Part shown: piece by piece, positions 11,841 through 24,104 of the stretch
Layout of the letters: every line of letters starts with the position of its first letter
Numbering within the stretch: position 1 is the stretch's first letter
Assembly (NCBI RefSeq): GCF_949987515.2
Contig: NC_082694.2
Coordinates: 9,355,958-9,419,957 of the forward strand
DNA from: Delphinus delphis
Taxonomy: Eukaryota; Chordata; Mammalia; Artiodactyla; Delphinidae
Length of the DNA: 64,000 bases
Reading direction: 5' to 3'
Notes under the pieces: model-generated
Told to the model about the DNA's origin: nothing
Database searches by the model: none
The model's input: the letters and a program-made list of their open reading frames with translations, nothing else
Program-made: the position numbers and the translations under genes

Positions 11841-11963
11841 GCAAACAACTTTCTGTGTGGGGACAGGGCATATATGGGAACTCTCTATACTTTCTGCTTC
11901 ATTTTGCTATGAATCTAAAACTGCTCTAAAAACTGAAATTAATTAAAAAAAAAAAAAAAAAAA
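11841..11963 (+). mobile_element. L1 LINE 3' terminal fragment
   Basis: The string gggcatatatgggaactctc, followed by atgaatctaaaactgctcta, aaaa and a 19-base A-run at about 11945-11963, is the typical 3' terminus of an older mammalian L1 in plus orientation. The left boundary may reach further upstream. Confidence 0.7.
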
Positions 11964-12629
11964 GACCTTCTGACACTAATTCCAAGGGAGTTTTTAGCTA
12001 GCCTGCCCTAGATGGCTTAGAAAAAAAGGAGGGAAATAAGTCATAAGAAAACCTATACTCACATCAGTGGCTAAGCCTTTTAAGGCATTAAATTCTAGAG
12101 TTCTGTAATCATTAGATTTCTTGGAACAACATTCTGAAAAGCCCTGAAAGTTCAAATAAAGTCAAATAAATATAGCACTCTGTAGACCTTAAACAAGGCT
12201 GGATGAGAGGATTAAACCATGTACCCGAGGAAAGGTTTGCACAGAGAAACTGCAAAGCAGATCTAAAAATACTGTGTGATTATACACCACCACGGTTTTA
12301 GGGGGAAAGATAGGGAGGAGATCAAAATGCAAGGCAAACCTGGCATTTCTGGGATCACTGCTGTCAGGCGACCCTGTTCTGGCGCATCACTGTGCACCCC
12401 AGACCCACAGCCCTCAGGCAGGCTGACACCAGCACTCAGATGGCTTCTGCCACCAGGCTGGTCATTAAGCAGATCTGAAGGAGAACAGAGAGAAGACAAT
12501 CTGCAAACCAGCCTTTTCATTTGTGATTATCTTGCATGTCTGTAATTTTGAGTGGGATGGCTTTCCCAGCTCCTCGGTGGGGAAGTGCTGGTGGGTACCA
12601 ACAAAGAACACTGAGATTCCACAGCAGCT
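11964..12629. other. Non-coding spacer
   Basis: This is an intermediate-GC sequence between an L1 end and a MaLR LTR. Nothing is recognised. Confidence 0.5.
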
Positions 12630-13027
12630 GGGTATTCGTCTGCTCGGGCTGCCATAACACAACACCACAGGCTGGGGGGCTCACCCAACAGAGATCTCTT
12701 TCCTCACAGTTCTGGAGACTGGAAGCCCAAGATCAAGGTGCCGGCAGGTTGGGGTTCTCCTGAGGCCTCTCTCCTTGGCGTGCACACGGCCACCTTCTCC
12801 CTGTGTCCTCATGTGCACTTTTCTCTGGGCACCCCTCCCTGGTGTCTTGTTCTCTTCTTATAAGGACAGCAGTTCTACTCAATTAGGGCCCACACTTATG
12901 ACCTACTTAACCTTAATTAACTCTTTAGAGATGCTATCTCCAAATACAGTCACGTCGGGGGTTACGACTTCAACATATGAATCTGGTAGGGGCTGGGAGT
13001 GGTAGAGACACAATTCAGTCCACGACA
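12630..13027 (-). mobile_element. MaLR-type solitary LTR (MLT1/MST-like), antisense
   Basis: Read on the minus strand it runs from gacacaattcagtcc-like start sequence through tataagaagagaac, and aaggccaccttctccctgtg-type internal strings, to gatcttgggcttccag, tctccagaactgtgaggaaa and ttatggcagcccgagcaga. These are the landmarks of the ERVL-MaLR LTRs. No internal retroviral region is attached, so it is a solo LTR. A family name finer than MLT1/MST-like is not justified. Confidence 0.75.
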
Positions 13028-13297
13028 GACAGCACCTGGCATCCTCTGACCTAATACACCACCCAAGTCCAGCAGCTGAGCTGGTGGGTGCTCAGGAAGG
13101 GGTCCAGGAGCAGAGGTGGTGAAGCAGCCCCCCTTCCCCTTTCTGCTTACAAAGGGTGCGGCTCTCACACTGAGGCAGAGAACCTGAATCCCCTCTCTCC
13201 CCTCCCCACGTCTCATCTTCTGGGAAGGGGGATGGGGGATGCTGTGGTCAAATACTTCCCAGTCATCATCTGAGCGCTCGAGGTGACCATTTAACAT

Positions 13298-13435
13298 TTG
13301 AAGCCAGGGTCAGAGATGGACAAGTGACCAGTGCAGGGTCACAAGCAGTAGCAGAGCCAGGACACACCAACCCCAGGTTGTAAACTCCAGGTCCAAGCAC
13401 CTCCCTCACGCCACAGCCACTCCTTTTATCTTTAC
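13298..13435 (-). mobile_element. MIR SINE, antisense
   Basis: The strings agggtcacaagcagtagcag, agccaggacacaccaacccc and gtccaagcacctcc follow the reverse complement of the MIR tRNA-like half (normally aaggtcacacagctagtaag and so on). Confidence 0.65.
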
Positions 13436-14188
13436 AACCTCCTGGTCAGGCGTGTACATGCTCTGAATACATTTAACATACACCTTTGGACAAAAAGCCC
13501 CAGAATAAATGGAACACAGATGAGGGCTCTATCCAGAAAAAAAGCTAGTAAAATTTTTTTTCATGTAGAATTAAAGAAACACAGACTCTAATATTTAGTT
13601 TATACCCTTATAATAAAAACAGTTTGAAGCCGGCAAGGGCATAGAAGTCTCTGCCATTTTTGTTCCTCTCTTCCTCATCTACTGCTTTCCTTTGCATTAA
13701 GTGAATATTTTCTAGTGTAACCTTGAATTCCTTTACCCACACAATTACAGTGAGATATGGAAACATTGCTCTTATAATAGTTCTATTCCTTTTTCCTCCT
13801 TTTGTTCAATTATTATTATAATTATTCTATCTATATATATCACAAACCCCAAAATATAGTTATTATTTCTTTATATAATTTTTGTGTTTTTTAAGACGTG
13901 AGAGAAGGAAAGCAAGTATATATTTCCAGGGTTTGTTTCATCTACCTTATTGTTCACTGTTTCTGGCTCTCTTCCTATTGTCCTGTGGATTTGGGTTACC
14001 TCATTAATGCAGTGTAATTTCATTATTCCAATACAGTTTTGCTCCCGTTTGCCTCCTTTAGCTGGTATTGTCAAATACATTACTTTTCTAAATGTCCTAG
14101 GCCCCAAAACGTAATTGTATACATATTATTTTATAAAATTGGGGAGAAATATGCATTTATACTGCCTCATGTAATTATATAATAAGCT

Positions 14189-14230
14189 TTACTGGCATTC
14201 TTTGTCTTCTTACTGGCATTCTTTGTCTTC
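14189..14230 (+). repeat. 21-bp tandem duplication
   Basis: The unit ttactggcattctttgtctt plus c occurs twice back to back, at 14189-14209 and 14210-14230, with no mismatch. It lies inside the old L1. Confidence 0.9.
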
Positions 14231-16011
14231 TCATATGGGTTTGAATAATCACCTGTGGTCACTTGCTTTCAGCCCAAAGACCTTCCTTTATATTTTCTGT
14301 AAGGCGGGTCTACTGACCACAGATTCTCTGGGGGGTTTCTTTGGCTTATTTTTCAATTTGAGAACATCTTTATTTTTACCTTCATTTTTGAGAGACAGCT
14401 TTCCTGGATATAAAATCCTTGGTTGACATTTTTTTCTTTTTTTTTTTTTTCTTTCAGGACTTTGAACACGCCATCCATCCCTCTGCCCTCTGGTCTCCAT
14501 TGTTTCAAATGAGAAGTCTGTCAATCTTACTGAGATTCTTGGTACAATCTGAGGTATTTTCCTCTTGCTGCTTTCGAGATTTTCTCTTTGTCTTTCAACA
14601 TGTTTTACTATGATGTGCCTGAGTGTGGACTTCTTTGTGTTCATGCTACTTAGAGTTTATGATGTTTCTTGGATGTGGAGATTGTTTTTCATCAAATTGG
14701 GAAGTTTTCAACATTATTTCTTCTAATATTTTTTCCTGTTTCTCTCTCTCCGCTTCTGTGGTACTTGTATTATGTGTACGTTGGTGTGCTTAATGGTGTT
14801 CCACATTTCCCTGAGGTTCTGTTCATTTTCATTTTTTTCCTCCATCATTTGAACTGCATAATCTCTATCACTCTATCTTCAAGTTTACTTATTCTATCTT
14901 CTAGTTAACATCTACTGTTTTGGTCTTCCAGTGAATTCCTCATGCCAGTTATTTTACATATCAACTCCAGAATTTCCATTGAGTTCATTTCATACTTTTT
15001 TTTTTAATTGGTATTCTCTAATTGCTCAAACACTGTCATCAGACCTTTCTTTACTTCTTTGAGCATGATTTCCTTTAGTTCTTTGAATATATTTACAATG
15101 GCTGCTTTAAAGTCTTTGTCTGTTAAATCCAACATCTGGGCCCTCTTTCAGGCAGTTTCTGATGCTTTAAAAAAAAAAAAAGAATCCCATCACACTTACC
15201 TGTTTCTTTGCATGTTATCCTTTTGTCTTAAACATTGGACCTTTTAGGTAATATACTGTAGTGGTTCAAATACTGATCCTCTCCCCACAAGGGCTTGTTT
15301 CTGTTTTATTTTTTCAGTGAATCAGCTAGACAAGTTTAGTGAAGTCTATCCCCTCAGGACTCCCCCACTTTCCCCACAGTGTGCAGCCTCTGATGCTGTT
15401 CCTCAGAGGACACTGCCTTGGGTGTGCACAGTCTCCGTGGGGTGACAGTGGTTCTATCAGGGCTCTCTTTTTCTCTTCCCTGATCTCTCTGGAAAGCTGC
15501 CTGCCTCTGACTTTATCACACCCAGCTGTTAGGCTCCATGAATTGCTGGCTGATTGCTCTACTGTTTTGACAAGATCCTGGGGCATCAACGGCTGTGCAG
15601 CATGATCAATTACATGCTGGCCTTTTTGAGGGAACAATTTTTGATATCAGTGTTTGAGGTTTTTTCTGACCCCAGGAGGGCTCTTCTTAGCTGTCTCTTT
15701 CTCTGGTTTTCACTAGCCTAAAGTTTCAACTGTTGCTTTCATGGAGCTACCAGCCTCTTTTTAGCTTCTTACTGCCAAGATCTCCTTGTCTTGTTTCTGA
15801 CAGCATGCTTAGGTCTCAACTTCCCCATACTCTGTTATAAATAAATTCAGTACTTTTGGGGAGAGCCTCAGAGTTTTCTATTCTCGTGGCCAACCTCTCC
15901 TCCTCCGCAAAGTCTCTGAGTCACTGCTCTGGAGTTGGGGTCAAGGACAGTAGCTCATTTCTCTCGGAGTGACACCCTACACTATGAACAGAGTGCTGGG
16001 TGGAGGGGGTA

Positions 16012-16157
16012 GCCTTTGATCTTTTTTTTTTTTTTTTTTTGGCCACACTACACAGCATGCAGGATCTTCCCTGACCAGGGATCGAACCTGTGCCCCCTGC
16101 AGTGGAAGTGCGGGAGTCTTAACCACTGGACTGCCAGGGAGGTCTGCCTTTGACCTT
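16012..16157 (-). mobile_element. CHR-type tRNA-derived SINE, antisense, short
   Basis: A 19-base T-run (16022-16040) is followed by ggccacactacacagcatgc, then ccctgaccagggatcgaacc and ccactggactgccagggagg. This is the reverse complement of the 5' tRNA-like half of a CHR SINE. The target-site duplication is gcctttgatctt-like on the left at 16012 and gcctttgacctt on the right at 16146. The element is inserted in the old L1, so it is younger than that L1. Confidence 0.85.
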
Positions 16158-16690
16158 CTTAACTCTTCTGGAATTAGACCTCCACCCTACGAGCAAACTG
16201 GCATGACAGAGGGTAACTGGGGCCCCAATATCCTCAGTTCGGTGCAGAGCCTCCACCCCACGAGTAGAAGCTGGGTACACTTTCCTGGAATTTCGCCTCT
16301 GCAACACGGGAGCTTGAGAGGAGTGAGAAGTGCTGGCAGCTTGCCCCTCTGAGGGAGATACTGTAGCCCTTGATGGAAACTGGGGGGAGCCACATGTTCT
16401 TGGCCACACCCAGCCAGAGGGATAACTTCTGTCATACTAAGCTGGGCAGGAAGGAGTTGGCCACAGCTCAAGTGCCACAGACTCTTGACGTGGTTACTGA
16501 TACACAGTAGATTTTCTTGTATAAATGTTTCTTCATTTGCTGCATACCCTTAGGACCATTTCTGGATATTTTAATCGATTGTTTTCTTAAAAACAGCTTT
16601 CACCAATTATTGTTGTTTTGCTGAGGAACAGGTCTATGGAGCTCCTAATACTACCATTCCAGAAGCGGATCCCAATAAAATTTACACTTA

Positions 16691-19112
16691 ATTTCTAACA
16701 ATCGGCGAAATATTATGCGTAAGTTCCTTTCTGGCTAATACTTCATGTTAGGGAAGCTGGCATTAACCAAGGACGCAATATACCGGCCCCCAGGACAGCC
16801 TATCAACAGGGCCTGGCCCTTCCCACAAGGAGAGAGATGTTCCAGGAGGGGACCCCTGGGGCTGCTTCTGGCCAGTGAGAGATCACGTGGGGGGCAATGT
16901 TTTTAAAGCTACCCACACTAGAAGAAAACTGTTGTAAAACGTATTACACTCTTCCCTGATTTTAAGGACTCTTCTGAACAAGAGACCCATCCCCCAGCTC
17001 CGGTCCTGTCCCTGACCCGGGCGCCCTGGGGCTGCCGTCCAGTCTGCAGTGCGGGGAAGAGTATGAACAGCACTCAGCACGTCTGCGACTGGTCACAAAG
17101 GGGCCTCCCGTCGTGAGTACAGGGCGGCTTATTTCCATGTGAAATGCACCCGGCCCGCTGCTCCTTTTCCAGCTACATCTACTCGTGACGCCGGCTTCGC
17201 TCTCTTCATCTGCAGTCAGGTTAAGCAGCTTTCAGTGTTCTTGTTGACTGAAAGTTGCTGCTTCTCCCTGGCCAAGGTGCTTGCAAACCAAACCGTCCAG
17301 ATGAGATCATGCGTGAGTGTGTGTGAACACTCCAAAGAGAGCATTCCCTGGGTGAGGCCTTAGGGCTCCAGGGCACTTTGGTTTACCTTCTGTTGCCCAG
17401 GCCCCGCCTGGCACTGGGTCTGCAGCTGGGGGCTCATGAGACCCTCCCGAATCAGTTGCGAAAGCAGAGGCCTTACCCCGAGTGTAAAAACACCCAGGCT
17501 CTGACACATGACTACCCACTGGGTGAAAATCCAGTGGGATACACAAAGCTCACCTCCCACTCCCTTGTGGAAATACAATTTGTTTTTGATGTTTTGTTTT
17601 CTCAGCTGCAATTAGATAGGGACAGAACTCATCCTTACTGCTATTGTCTATCTGACAGAGTTTGGGCTTTTGATTTTTTTCTCCATCACCATAAAGAAAT
17701 GCAACTTCGTTTTATTTTTCCCCACCGTAATTTTTTTTTTAATTAAGAAGTTGGCATTAAAATGCTTCTCTTCTTTGGAAAGTGTTTTATTTTGTTCTAA
17801 GTAGAAGGAGTCCACGTACTATAAAACAATAATTTTGGAAAACGAACGCTTCATGGCATGTTCTGACACCCAAAGGACCAAATGTTTCCCCTCGATGTGT
17901 TTGGTCTTTGGTTGCTGCAGACACAACCTCTCCACTCCCGACCCTGCTGTCGCCCCCGACAGGGGCAGGAGGTGGGTCGCCCTAGATTCCCACCTCGTCT
18001 ACTAGGAGGCACTGGTGTCACAGGTTAACGGTGATTCTAGGGCAAGGAGTTGTGGAATCCCAGTTTCAAACAGAATGAGAGGAAGGAAGGCATTCCCACG
18101 AGGGCAATAAAGGGGTCGGGACTGAACCAGACCACAAATGCCTCCGGAAGTACCTCATACTAAACCAGTGAAGTTTAGTGAAGTTCGGGCCAAACTGGCC
18201 CGAAACTCAAGTTCTTCCTCCGTATTTAACTGTGACACTGCAGGCCAGGGACCTGGGGTATCTCTGTGCGGCCCAACTGAGAAGAGCATTGCGGGACGGG
18301 CCCAGACCCTCCCATGCGGGCACCCTCATCCCACATGGGCTCCATCCTCCAGAGCCAAGTACTCCTTCTGAAACCATCTACTTTTTAGAGATTCCCGTGT
18401 GATAAGCAGCAAGTCAGAAAAAGGAAACCAGCCGAATAACCCAGCCCTTTCGGAGGACGTCCTCACCCCTCTGGGACTGTCCGCGCCGCCCCTGGCTTCC
18501 CTGCTTCTCCACCTCTAGCCTTCTCCATGTCAGCATCAGCATCCTCCAGGTGGTTCACGCCCAAAGCATGGCATCCTCCCCGTTTCCTCTCTCAGTCCCT
18601 GCCTCCTCCACACCCAGCCCCCCGACAAGTCCCGGTGATACACCCAGAACAGGAGCACTTCTCCCCATCACCACAGCCCCCGCAGGGACACAGGAATTCT
18701 GGGTAAGCTCCATCCCCCCCGGGCCTTTCTACACTGTCCACGTCACTCCACGGGCACATGGATCTCACAAAGATGTTAATTCCACACAGAAGGAGCGGAA
18801 ACGGCAGTCAGAATTTGGTGGCTGCATGCAGGGATGACGGAAAAACCCTATACAATATACCATGTCTTCCAAGGACAAAAACTCAGACCAAATAGTTAAA
18901 GAGTCCCCCACACCATCTCCCTCCCAGAAGCAAGTCCCACCCGTAGCTCGTGGCAGGGGGCAGGGGTGGGGCTCACATTCTCAAGCGTCCTCTCAGACTC
19001 AGGAAGGAGAGGAGCAGGGCTCACTCCGCCAAGAAGAGAGCTTTAGGGTTAAATTCCCTCAGAATGAGACTGTCAGAGGAGTTCCAGCACAGCAACACAG
19101 AAGCCCCAAGAC
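16691..19112. other. Non-coding region, nothing recognised
   Basis: The GC content is intermediate, with an AT-rich part at 17560-17850. A lysine- and glutamine-rich frame of 97 codons begins at 18862, but it runs on into the SINE at 19128 and has no supporting splice context. No repeat is recognised with confidence. Confidence 0.45.
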
Positions 19113-19405
19113 AAAAGACCCTAAGCCGGGACTTCCCTGGTGGCCCAGGGGTTAAGAATCTGCACTTCCAATGCAGGGGACGCAGATTCAATCCCTGGTC
19201 AGGGAATTAAGATCCCACATGTCGCAGGGCAACTAAGCCCGTGCGCCGCAACTAGAGAGAAGCCCACGCGCCGCAACAAATAGCCCACGTGCTGCAAGGA
19301 ACGACCACACATGCTACAATGAAGATCCCATGTGCTGCAACTAAGACACGACGCAGCCAAAAAAATAAATACTAAAAAAAAAAAAAAAAAAAAAAAAGAC
19401 CCTAA
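19113..19405 (+). mobile_element. CHR-type SINE with 12-bp target-site duplication
   Basis: The element begins at 19128 with gggacttccctggtggccca, carries the tRNA box-B-like gattcaatccc, continues through repeated gccgcaac phrases and ends in a poly-A tail at about 19374-19397. Direct repeats aaaagaccctaa at 19113-19124 and 19394-19405 match exactly. It is a complete SINE of the older, more degenerate type, with attcaatccctggtcaggga in its head. Confidence 0.92.
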
Positions 19406-20654
19406 ACCACCCAGTACTGATGGTGTCAGGAGACGGTGTGGAACGGCAGCTCCCACTTGGTGCTTCAGCGACCCCATGCTCGTCGGTCATCCGGCACGAG
19501 GGGTAGCTCCCTCTGCCAACAGCCAGGACAACGACAGGGACAGGCTGCAGGCCGGGCCTCGTCCTCGGTGTGTGCCTTCACCCTCCTGCACCCTGACTTT
19601 TTCAGCCACCGAGCCATCCAGGAGATGATGCCCAGATCCCTCCCCTCAGCCGTAAGGCCTCTCTGGAGGCCGAATCCGGCATTATTAAGTCAGTGAGTCA
19701 CCAGCCCCGGACTCCTGGCACCCGCTGAAACTGGAGCCCATGTCCCCCTTCAGAACTGGCTTCTCCTGCATCCTCTCCCTTTGGGGCCCCCCGTTCTCAG
19801 GAGCTCAGACATTCCCGACACGGCTTCCCAACCATCAACCACGCTGGGCAGTCGCTGGGTTGCGCTGCCTCTTCCTTTGAGACTTCTGCTTTCATCACCC
19901 TCTTCTCTCTGTTCCCACTGGCACCCCACAAGGGGCTAAGGCAACAAGCTCTGATCTGGCCTCCCAGTGTGGCTGAGAGCCAGAGAAGACATCACTTACA
20001 CACACACACACACACATGCATGCACATGCACACACTCTGCTAAAGGTGAGGCTCCAGAGTCTTTAGGGTGGGGTGCAAGGCTTCCACTCGGCCCCCCTGC
20101 ACTTGTAGCCTCCACAATACAACTCCCACCCACTCCACCTACCGGACCAGCTCCAACCCCATCTCTTAGTTGTCTCCCCGGACCCCAGCCTCAAGCAGCC
20201 CCTCTCTCTCTAAGGGGCTCAGTGGGGCTTTCTGTCTACACAGCTCATCATGTGTCTAAAACTTCTCTTCCATCGGGTTCTTTTTTCAATATATTGCTTT
20301 TGACCAAGAGCCACTACAGGACTCAAGGTGCAGGAATTAGTTATTCCAAGACCTACTTACTGCATCTCCACCGTGAACGGGTAAGAGTGTGTGCATAAAG
20401 GCATCACCACTACAGAGACGATTCCAGAAACAGGACTCAGAACGAGGTGCACATCAGGTTTACAACCGTAAAACTGTGTCTGAGGAGCCTGAGAAGGGGC
20501 AGAGCTGGTAATGGAGATTTTCAGTTATTTCTTGCTAGTATCGCTATTTATGTGTTTTGCTTTTATTCCTCAGTTGAGTACACAGACACTGAAATCACAA
20601 TAACTTTAACCACTCAGTGCCGGGGTCTTGGTTTTTAATGCAATTCTCCAATAA
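19406..20654. other. Non-coding region with an (AC)n microsatellite
   Basis: Nothing is recognised apart from a CA-repeat at about 19997-20016 followed by the imperfect acatgcatgcacatgcacac. The frames here are short and C-rich. Confidence 0.5.
19997..20034 (+). repeat. (CA)n microsatellite, imperfect at its right end
   Basis: About ten uninterrupted CA units are followed by interrupted catgcatgcacatgcacaca sequence. Confidence 0.85.
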
Positions 20655-21681
20655 AAGGGGTGAGGGGTAGTTGGAGAAATGGCAGATTCTAGGGCTGGGG
20701 CAGGAAATGTACAAGATGAGCCTGGGGCATCTCACAGTGCCAAAAAAAAAAAAACCAAACAGTTAAAAAACCCATAATAATGGGGGTATGTCAAAGGGAC
20801 ACAGTAGCCAACCAAAAGAGCTCCCATGGCCAAAGCTGGAACAATTTGAGCAACAAAATAAATAAATAACCTAGTACTAAATTATAACCCCAAGTAGAAA
20901 ATAAATATCCAAAAGTCCATTCTGTTATAAATAAATGACTGAATAAATAAATGGAGAAGAGACAAATCTCACACACAGAAGAATTCCAAACCATTTACGA
21001 AAATAACCCTGTCACCTCGAAGGGGTGGAGCCTAACTCCCACCCCATACCCGTGGGTTGCACGTAGTGACTGCCTTCCAAAGAGAACATTCTAGGGCAGG
21101 TGGGGAGTGTAACTTTACAAACACCACCTCAGCCAGGTGATCGAGTCATGTTGACAGTACGGACCCTGCTAGGATGTGACCAGAATGCACTTCATCTCCG
21201 TGGTCTTCCTCCCAAAACTGATAACCCCAGTACAATCATGAGAAAAACATTAGACAAACCCAAAATGAAGGCCATTCTACAAATACCAGAACATCACTAC
21301 TTAAAACTGTCAAGGTCCTCAAAAACAAAGAAAGTCTGAGGAAGTCTCCCAACCAAGAGGACCCTAAGGAAATAAGACAATTAAATATAACAGGGCGTCC
21401 CGGATAGGATTCTAGGACAGAAAAAGGACATTTGGTTAAAAAATAATAATAATAAAAACTAGGGAAATCTAAATAAAGTACGGACTTTAGTGAATAATAA
21501 TGTACCAGTATTGGCTCATTAGTTGTGACTGATGTATCACAATGTACCACAATAAGGTAAGATGTTCACAATATGGGAAACTGGGTGGGAGGGTGAGGGG
21601 GGAGTATAGAAGAACTCTCTACTATCTTTGCAGCTTTTTGTAAATCTCAAACTATTCTAAAATTTTAAAGCTTATTTCTTT
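20655..21681 (+). mobile_element. L1 LINE 3' UTR, old
   Basis: The sequence opens ttggagaaatggcagattct. It then passes through the typical L1 3' UTR phrases ctgtcaaggtcctcaaaaac, acagaaaaaggacatttggt, tggactttagtgaataataa and gtaaatctcaaactattcta before the A-rich end. It is in plus orientation. A young SINE inserted right at its 3' end. No ORF survives. Confidence 0.75.
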
Positions 21682-22046
21682 TAAATTACCTTGGGGGCTT
21701 CCCTGGTGGCGCAGTGGTTGAGAGTCTGCCTGCTAATGCAGGGGACACGGGTTCGAGCCCTGGTCTGGGAAGATCCCACATGCCGCGGAGCAACTGGGCC
21801 CGTGAGCCACAACTACTGAGCCTGCACGTCGTCTGGAGCCTGTGCTCTGCAACAAGAGAGGCTGCAATAGTGAGAGGCCCGCGCACCGCGATGAAGAGTG
21901 GCCCCCACTTGCCACAACTAGAGAAAGCCCTCGCACAGAAACGAAGACCCAACACAGCAAAAATAAATTAATTAATTAATAAACTCCTACCCCCAACATC
22001 TAAAAAAATTAAATAAAATAAAAATAAATAAAATAAATTACCTTGG
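21682..22046 (+). mobile_element. Full-length CHR-type SINE (long form) with 13-bp TSD
   Basis: The head gggcttccctggtggcgcag begins at about 21695. It is followed by the tRNA box-B-like ggttcgagccc, then the body with agcaactgggcccgtgagcc, gaggcccgcgcaccgcgatg and ctagagaaagccctcgcaca, and an A/T-rich tail of mixed aaataaatt units. The target site taaattaccttgg is exactly repeated at 21682-21694 and 22034-22046. It is one of the best-preserved elements in the window, so comparatively young. Confidence 0.95.
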
Positions 22047-24104
22047 CTCTGAATCAATTAGCCTTTCCTTTTTTTTTTTTTTTTTTAAGTGCAAAGATGG
22101 AAAGCTATACTTTATATACTTTCTCTCCCCAGAGGACGCAGCTTCCAGTCTCCCCCTGCCCACCTCCTGCCATTGGCTGAGATCACTGGTGCAGATTCCT
22201 CACAGGAGGAGGCCCTTCAGGCAGAGGCCATCATAGGTAGAGCAAACAGACACCCGAGAAGCAGCTGCCCTGGCCTTCACACAACCCAGCCTTCTAAGAA
22301 CTGACTTCTGTTCCTAGATTCCTCTGACGTAACTCATCCTCAGGAACCCAGTGATCTAAGAGCTCTGTGACCTGGGCCTGCTTCGCCCACCCACACTGCA
22401 GGGCCTCTGGGCAACTCCGAGAGCCCTGCCTGCCCTCAGCCGGTCTCTCCTCCTCTGGCTCGCTGGTGGTTCCAATGGTCTCCACGCTGTTGTAGGCCTT
22501 GGGGGGAGGGATGCACAGGCTGATGAGAAAGGCAGGAGAAGTGGAAGAGTCTCCTCTTTCAGAAGATGACCAAGGGCAAGGAAAGGAGGAGAGAAAACAA
22601 GAGAACAGAGACTGGCCTGGACACCGAGGAAGATGGGCCATAACTCCTAGACTTTTAGGATCCCAGGAGGACTCACAGCACCTCTGCTGCTTCACAAACA
22701 TCACAGGGACACGTCTGATTCTTAGACCATCTTGTACAAGCGCCCGCAATGTGTGTGCATTTCCATTAAACTCAGCCTAATTTACTACTGAGACTTCAGG
22801 CAACAACATAAACCCATTAATGCAGTTACGGTACCCCATGAAGATACCCAGAAAGAAAGGAGAAAGGGCTAGAAATTGAGCCTTCCATCGTAGGGAGCAA
22901 TGAGGAGAAGAGGAGCTGCCTGCCAGGGACTCTGGAAAGCTGCCGTGGTCCTCGGAGCGGGACTATAGCAAACCTCCCCTGAAGGCTGCGATTCAAAACC
23001 TCTCAACAGTACTGTTTCTAATTTAACCTTCTCATCAACAGGCCTCCCTCCCCTTGTTTTAATAAGCAGTAACCCTTTCGACAGAACTGAAAATTTTATG
23101 AAGAGAAATATTTCATGTAGATGGTTAGCAATCAGCATGTTGTAGTACTTTAGACGAGGTGTTTCCAACAGATTTCTATTTTCTCAGTTACAGATTTACT
23201 TCAGGAAAAGAGTATATTCTACTATAACAACAAAACTCTGGATTAAATATTCAAAGGAAGATGAATGAAACAGCTTCCAAATTTCTCACTTAAAAAGCAA
23301 GACATTTTCATATTAATAAGATGCTGATACCCTGAAATCAACAAAACAAAGAACCCCGCAGCTGGGCTCCCATCACCAGAAGAGCTACAGCCGTGGTCCC
23401 AAAGTGATGGCTGGTCCCGAAGTGACGGCTGGCCCCAAGCGCAGGGGGACAACCAGACACACACCACCTACCCGGCAGCCAAGTCACCTTAGGAACCGCC
23501 TGGGGGGTTTTCAAGGAATCTGACCCTGTAGTCAGCCGAGGACAGATAGCACAGACGCTTGAAAAAATTATCACCATGGTTCCCCTGTGGCAAGTTTGGA
23601 AAGTAAAGGGGAAACCCCACCCATAATCACACAACTGAAGTCAGAGTTTTTTTATTTGCATATTTTACACAGATGAGATCAGCAGGTACTAAAGTATAGC
23701 ATCCTACTTTTTCTCTTGAACGTTAAATGGCAAACATAGTCCCTGCTGTTGCCGGGTGGCAGGACTATCATATTTTCAAGACTGCATCAACTCTTCACAC
23801 ACATTTTTTAAACATTTAACCTAAAATATGTCCTACAAACAAGATAACACGTGGCTGTTTTCTCCAGCTCCTAAGTAGGCACAGACTGACTGGCAAAGCA
23901 GCTAAGAGCCTGTGGCCAGCAGTGGCCGGAGGGGCTCTGTTAGCAGGAAGGTGAGACCTCTGAGTGGAATGAGGTCACACCCTATAGGCCTGGCCACCCA
24001 TCCACAAGACAGATGTGCAGCAGCTGGAGTTTACTCGGCCACTGGGGTGGGGGGAGGGGGGCAGTAGGTAGGATGTGTGCTAAGAGGACGCTCACTGCAG
24101 CTCG
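22047..24104. other. Non-coding region, nothing recognised
   Basis: There is a T-run of about 18 at 22070-22087. A short imperfect 18-bp repeat occurs at 23395-23430. The rest is unclassified, with no supported exon. Confidence 0.45.
23395..23448 (+). repeat. 18-bp tandem repeat, about 2.5 copies
   Basis: The units ggtcccaaagtgatggct (23395-23412) and ggtcccgaagtgacggct (23413-23430) differ at two sites. A third, more diverged unit starts ggccccaagcgcag. Confidence 0.75.

Larger units (their letters stand above)
13553..16690 (-). mobile_element. Old L1 (L1M) 3' region, antisense, interrupted by a SINE
   Basis: The plus strand is conspicuously T-rich. The reverse complement reads as an L1M 3' region: the ORF2-downstream phrase with gaccagagggcagagggatg, then gtcaaccaaggattttatat, cagtagacccgccttacaga and a terminal A-run (T at 13553-13560). 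The match is clear from 13553 to about 15300. From 15300 to 16690 it is probably the same or an adjoining old L1, with less certainty. It carries a 21-bp tandem duplication at 14189-14230 and a younger SINE at 16022-16145. All reading frames are broken. Confidence 0.7.

Noticed and set aside
18862..19155. 97-codon lysine- and glutamine-rich frame that looks protein-like
   Set aside because: It continues into a SINE and has no acceptor, donor or similarity that I can point to.
21686..21971. tRNA gene-like sequence at SINE heads
   Set aside because: The tRNA-like promoter boxes belong to SINEs with target-site duplications and poly-A tails, so they are not functional tRNA genes.
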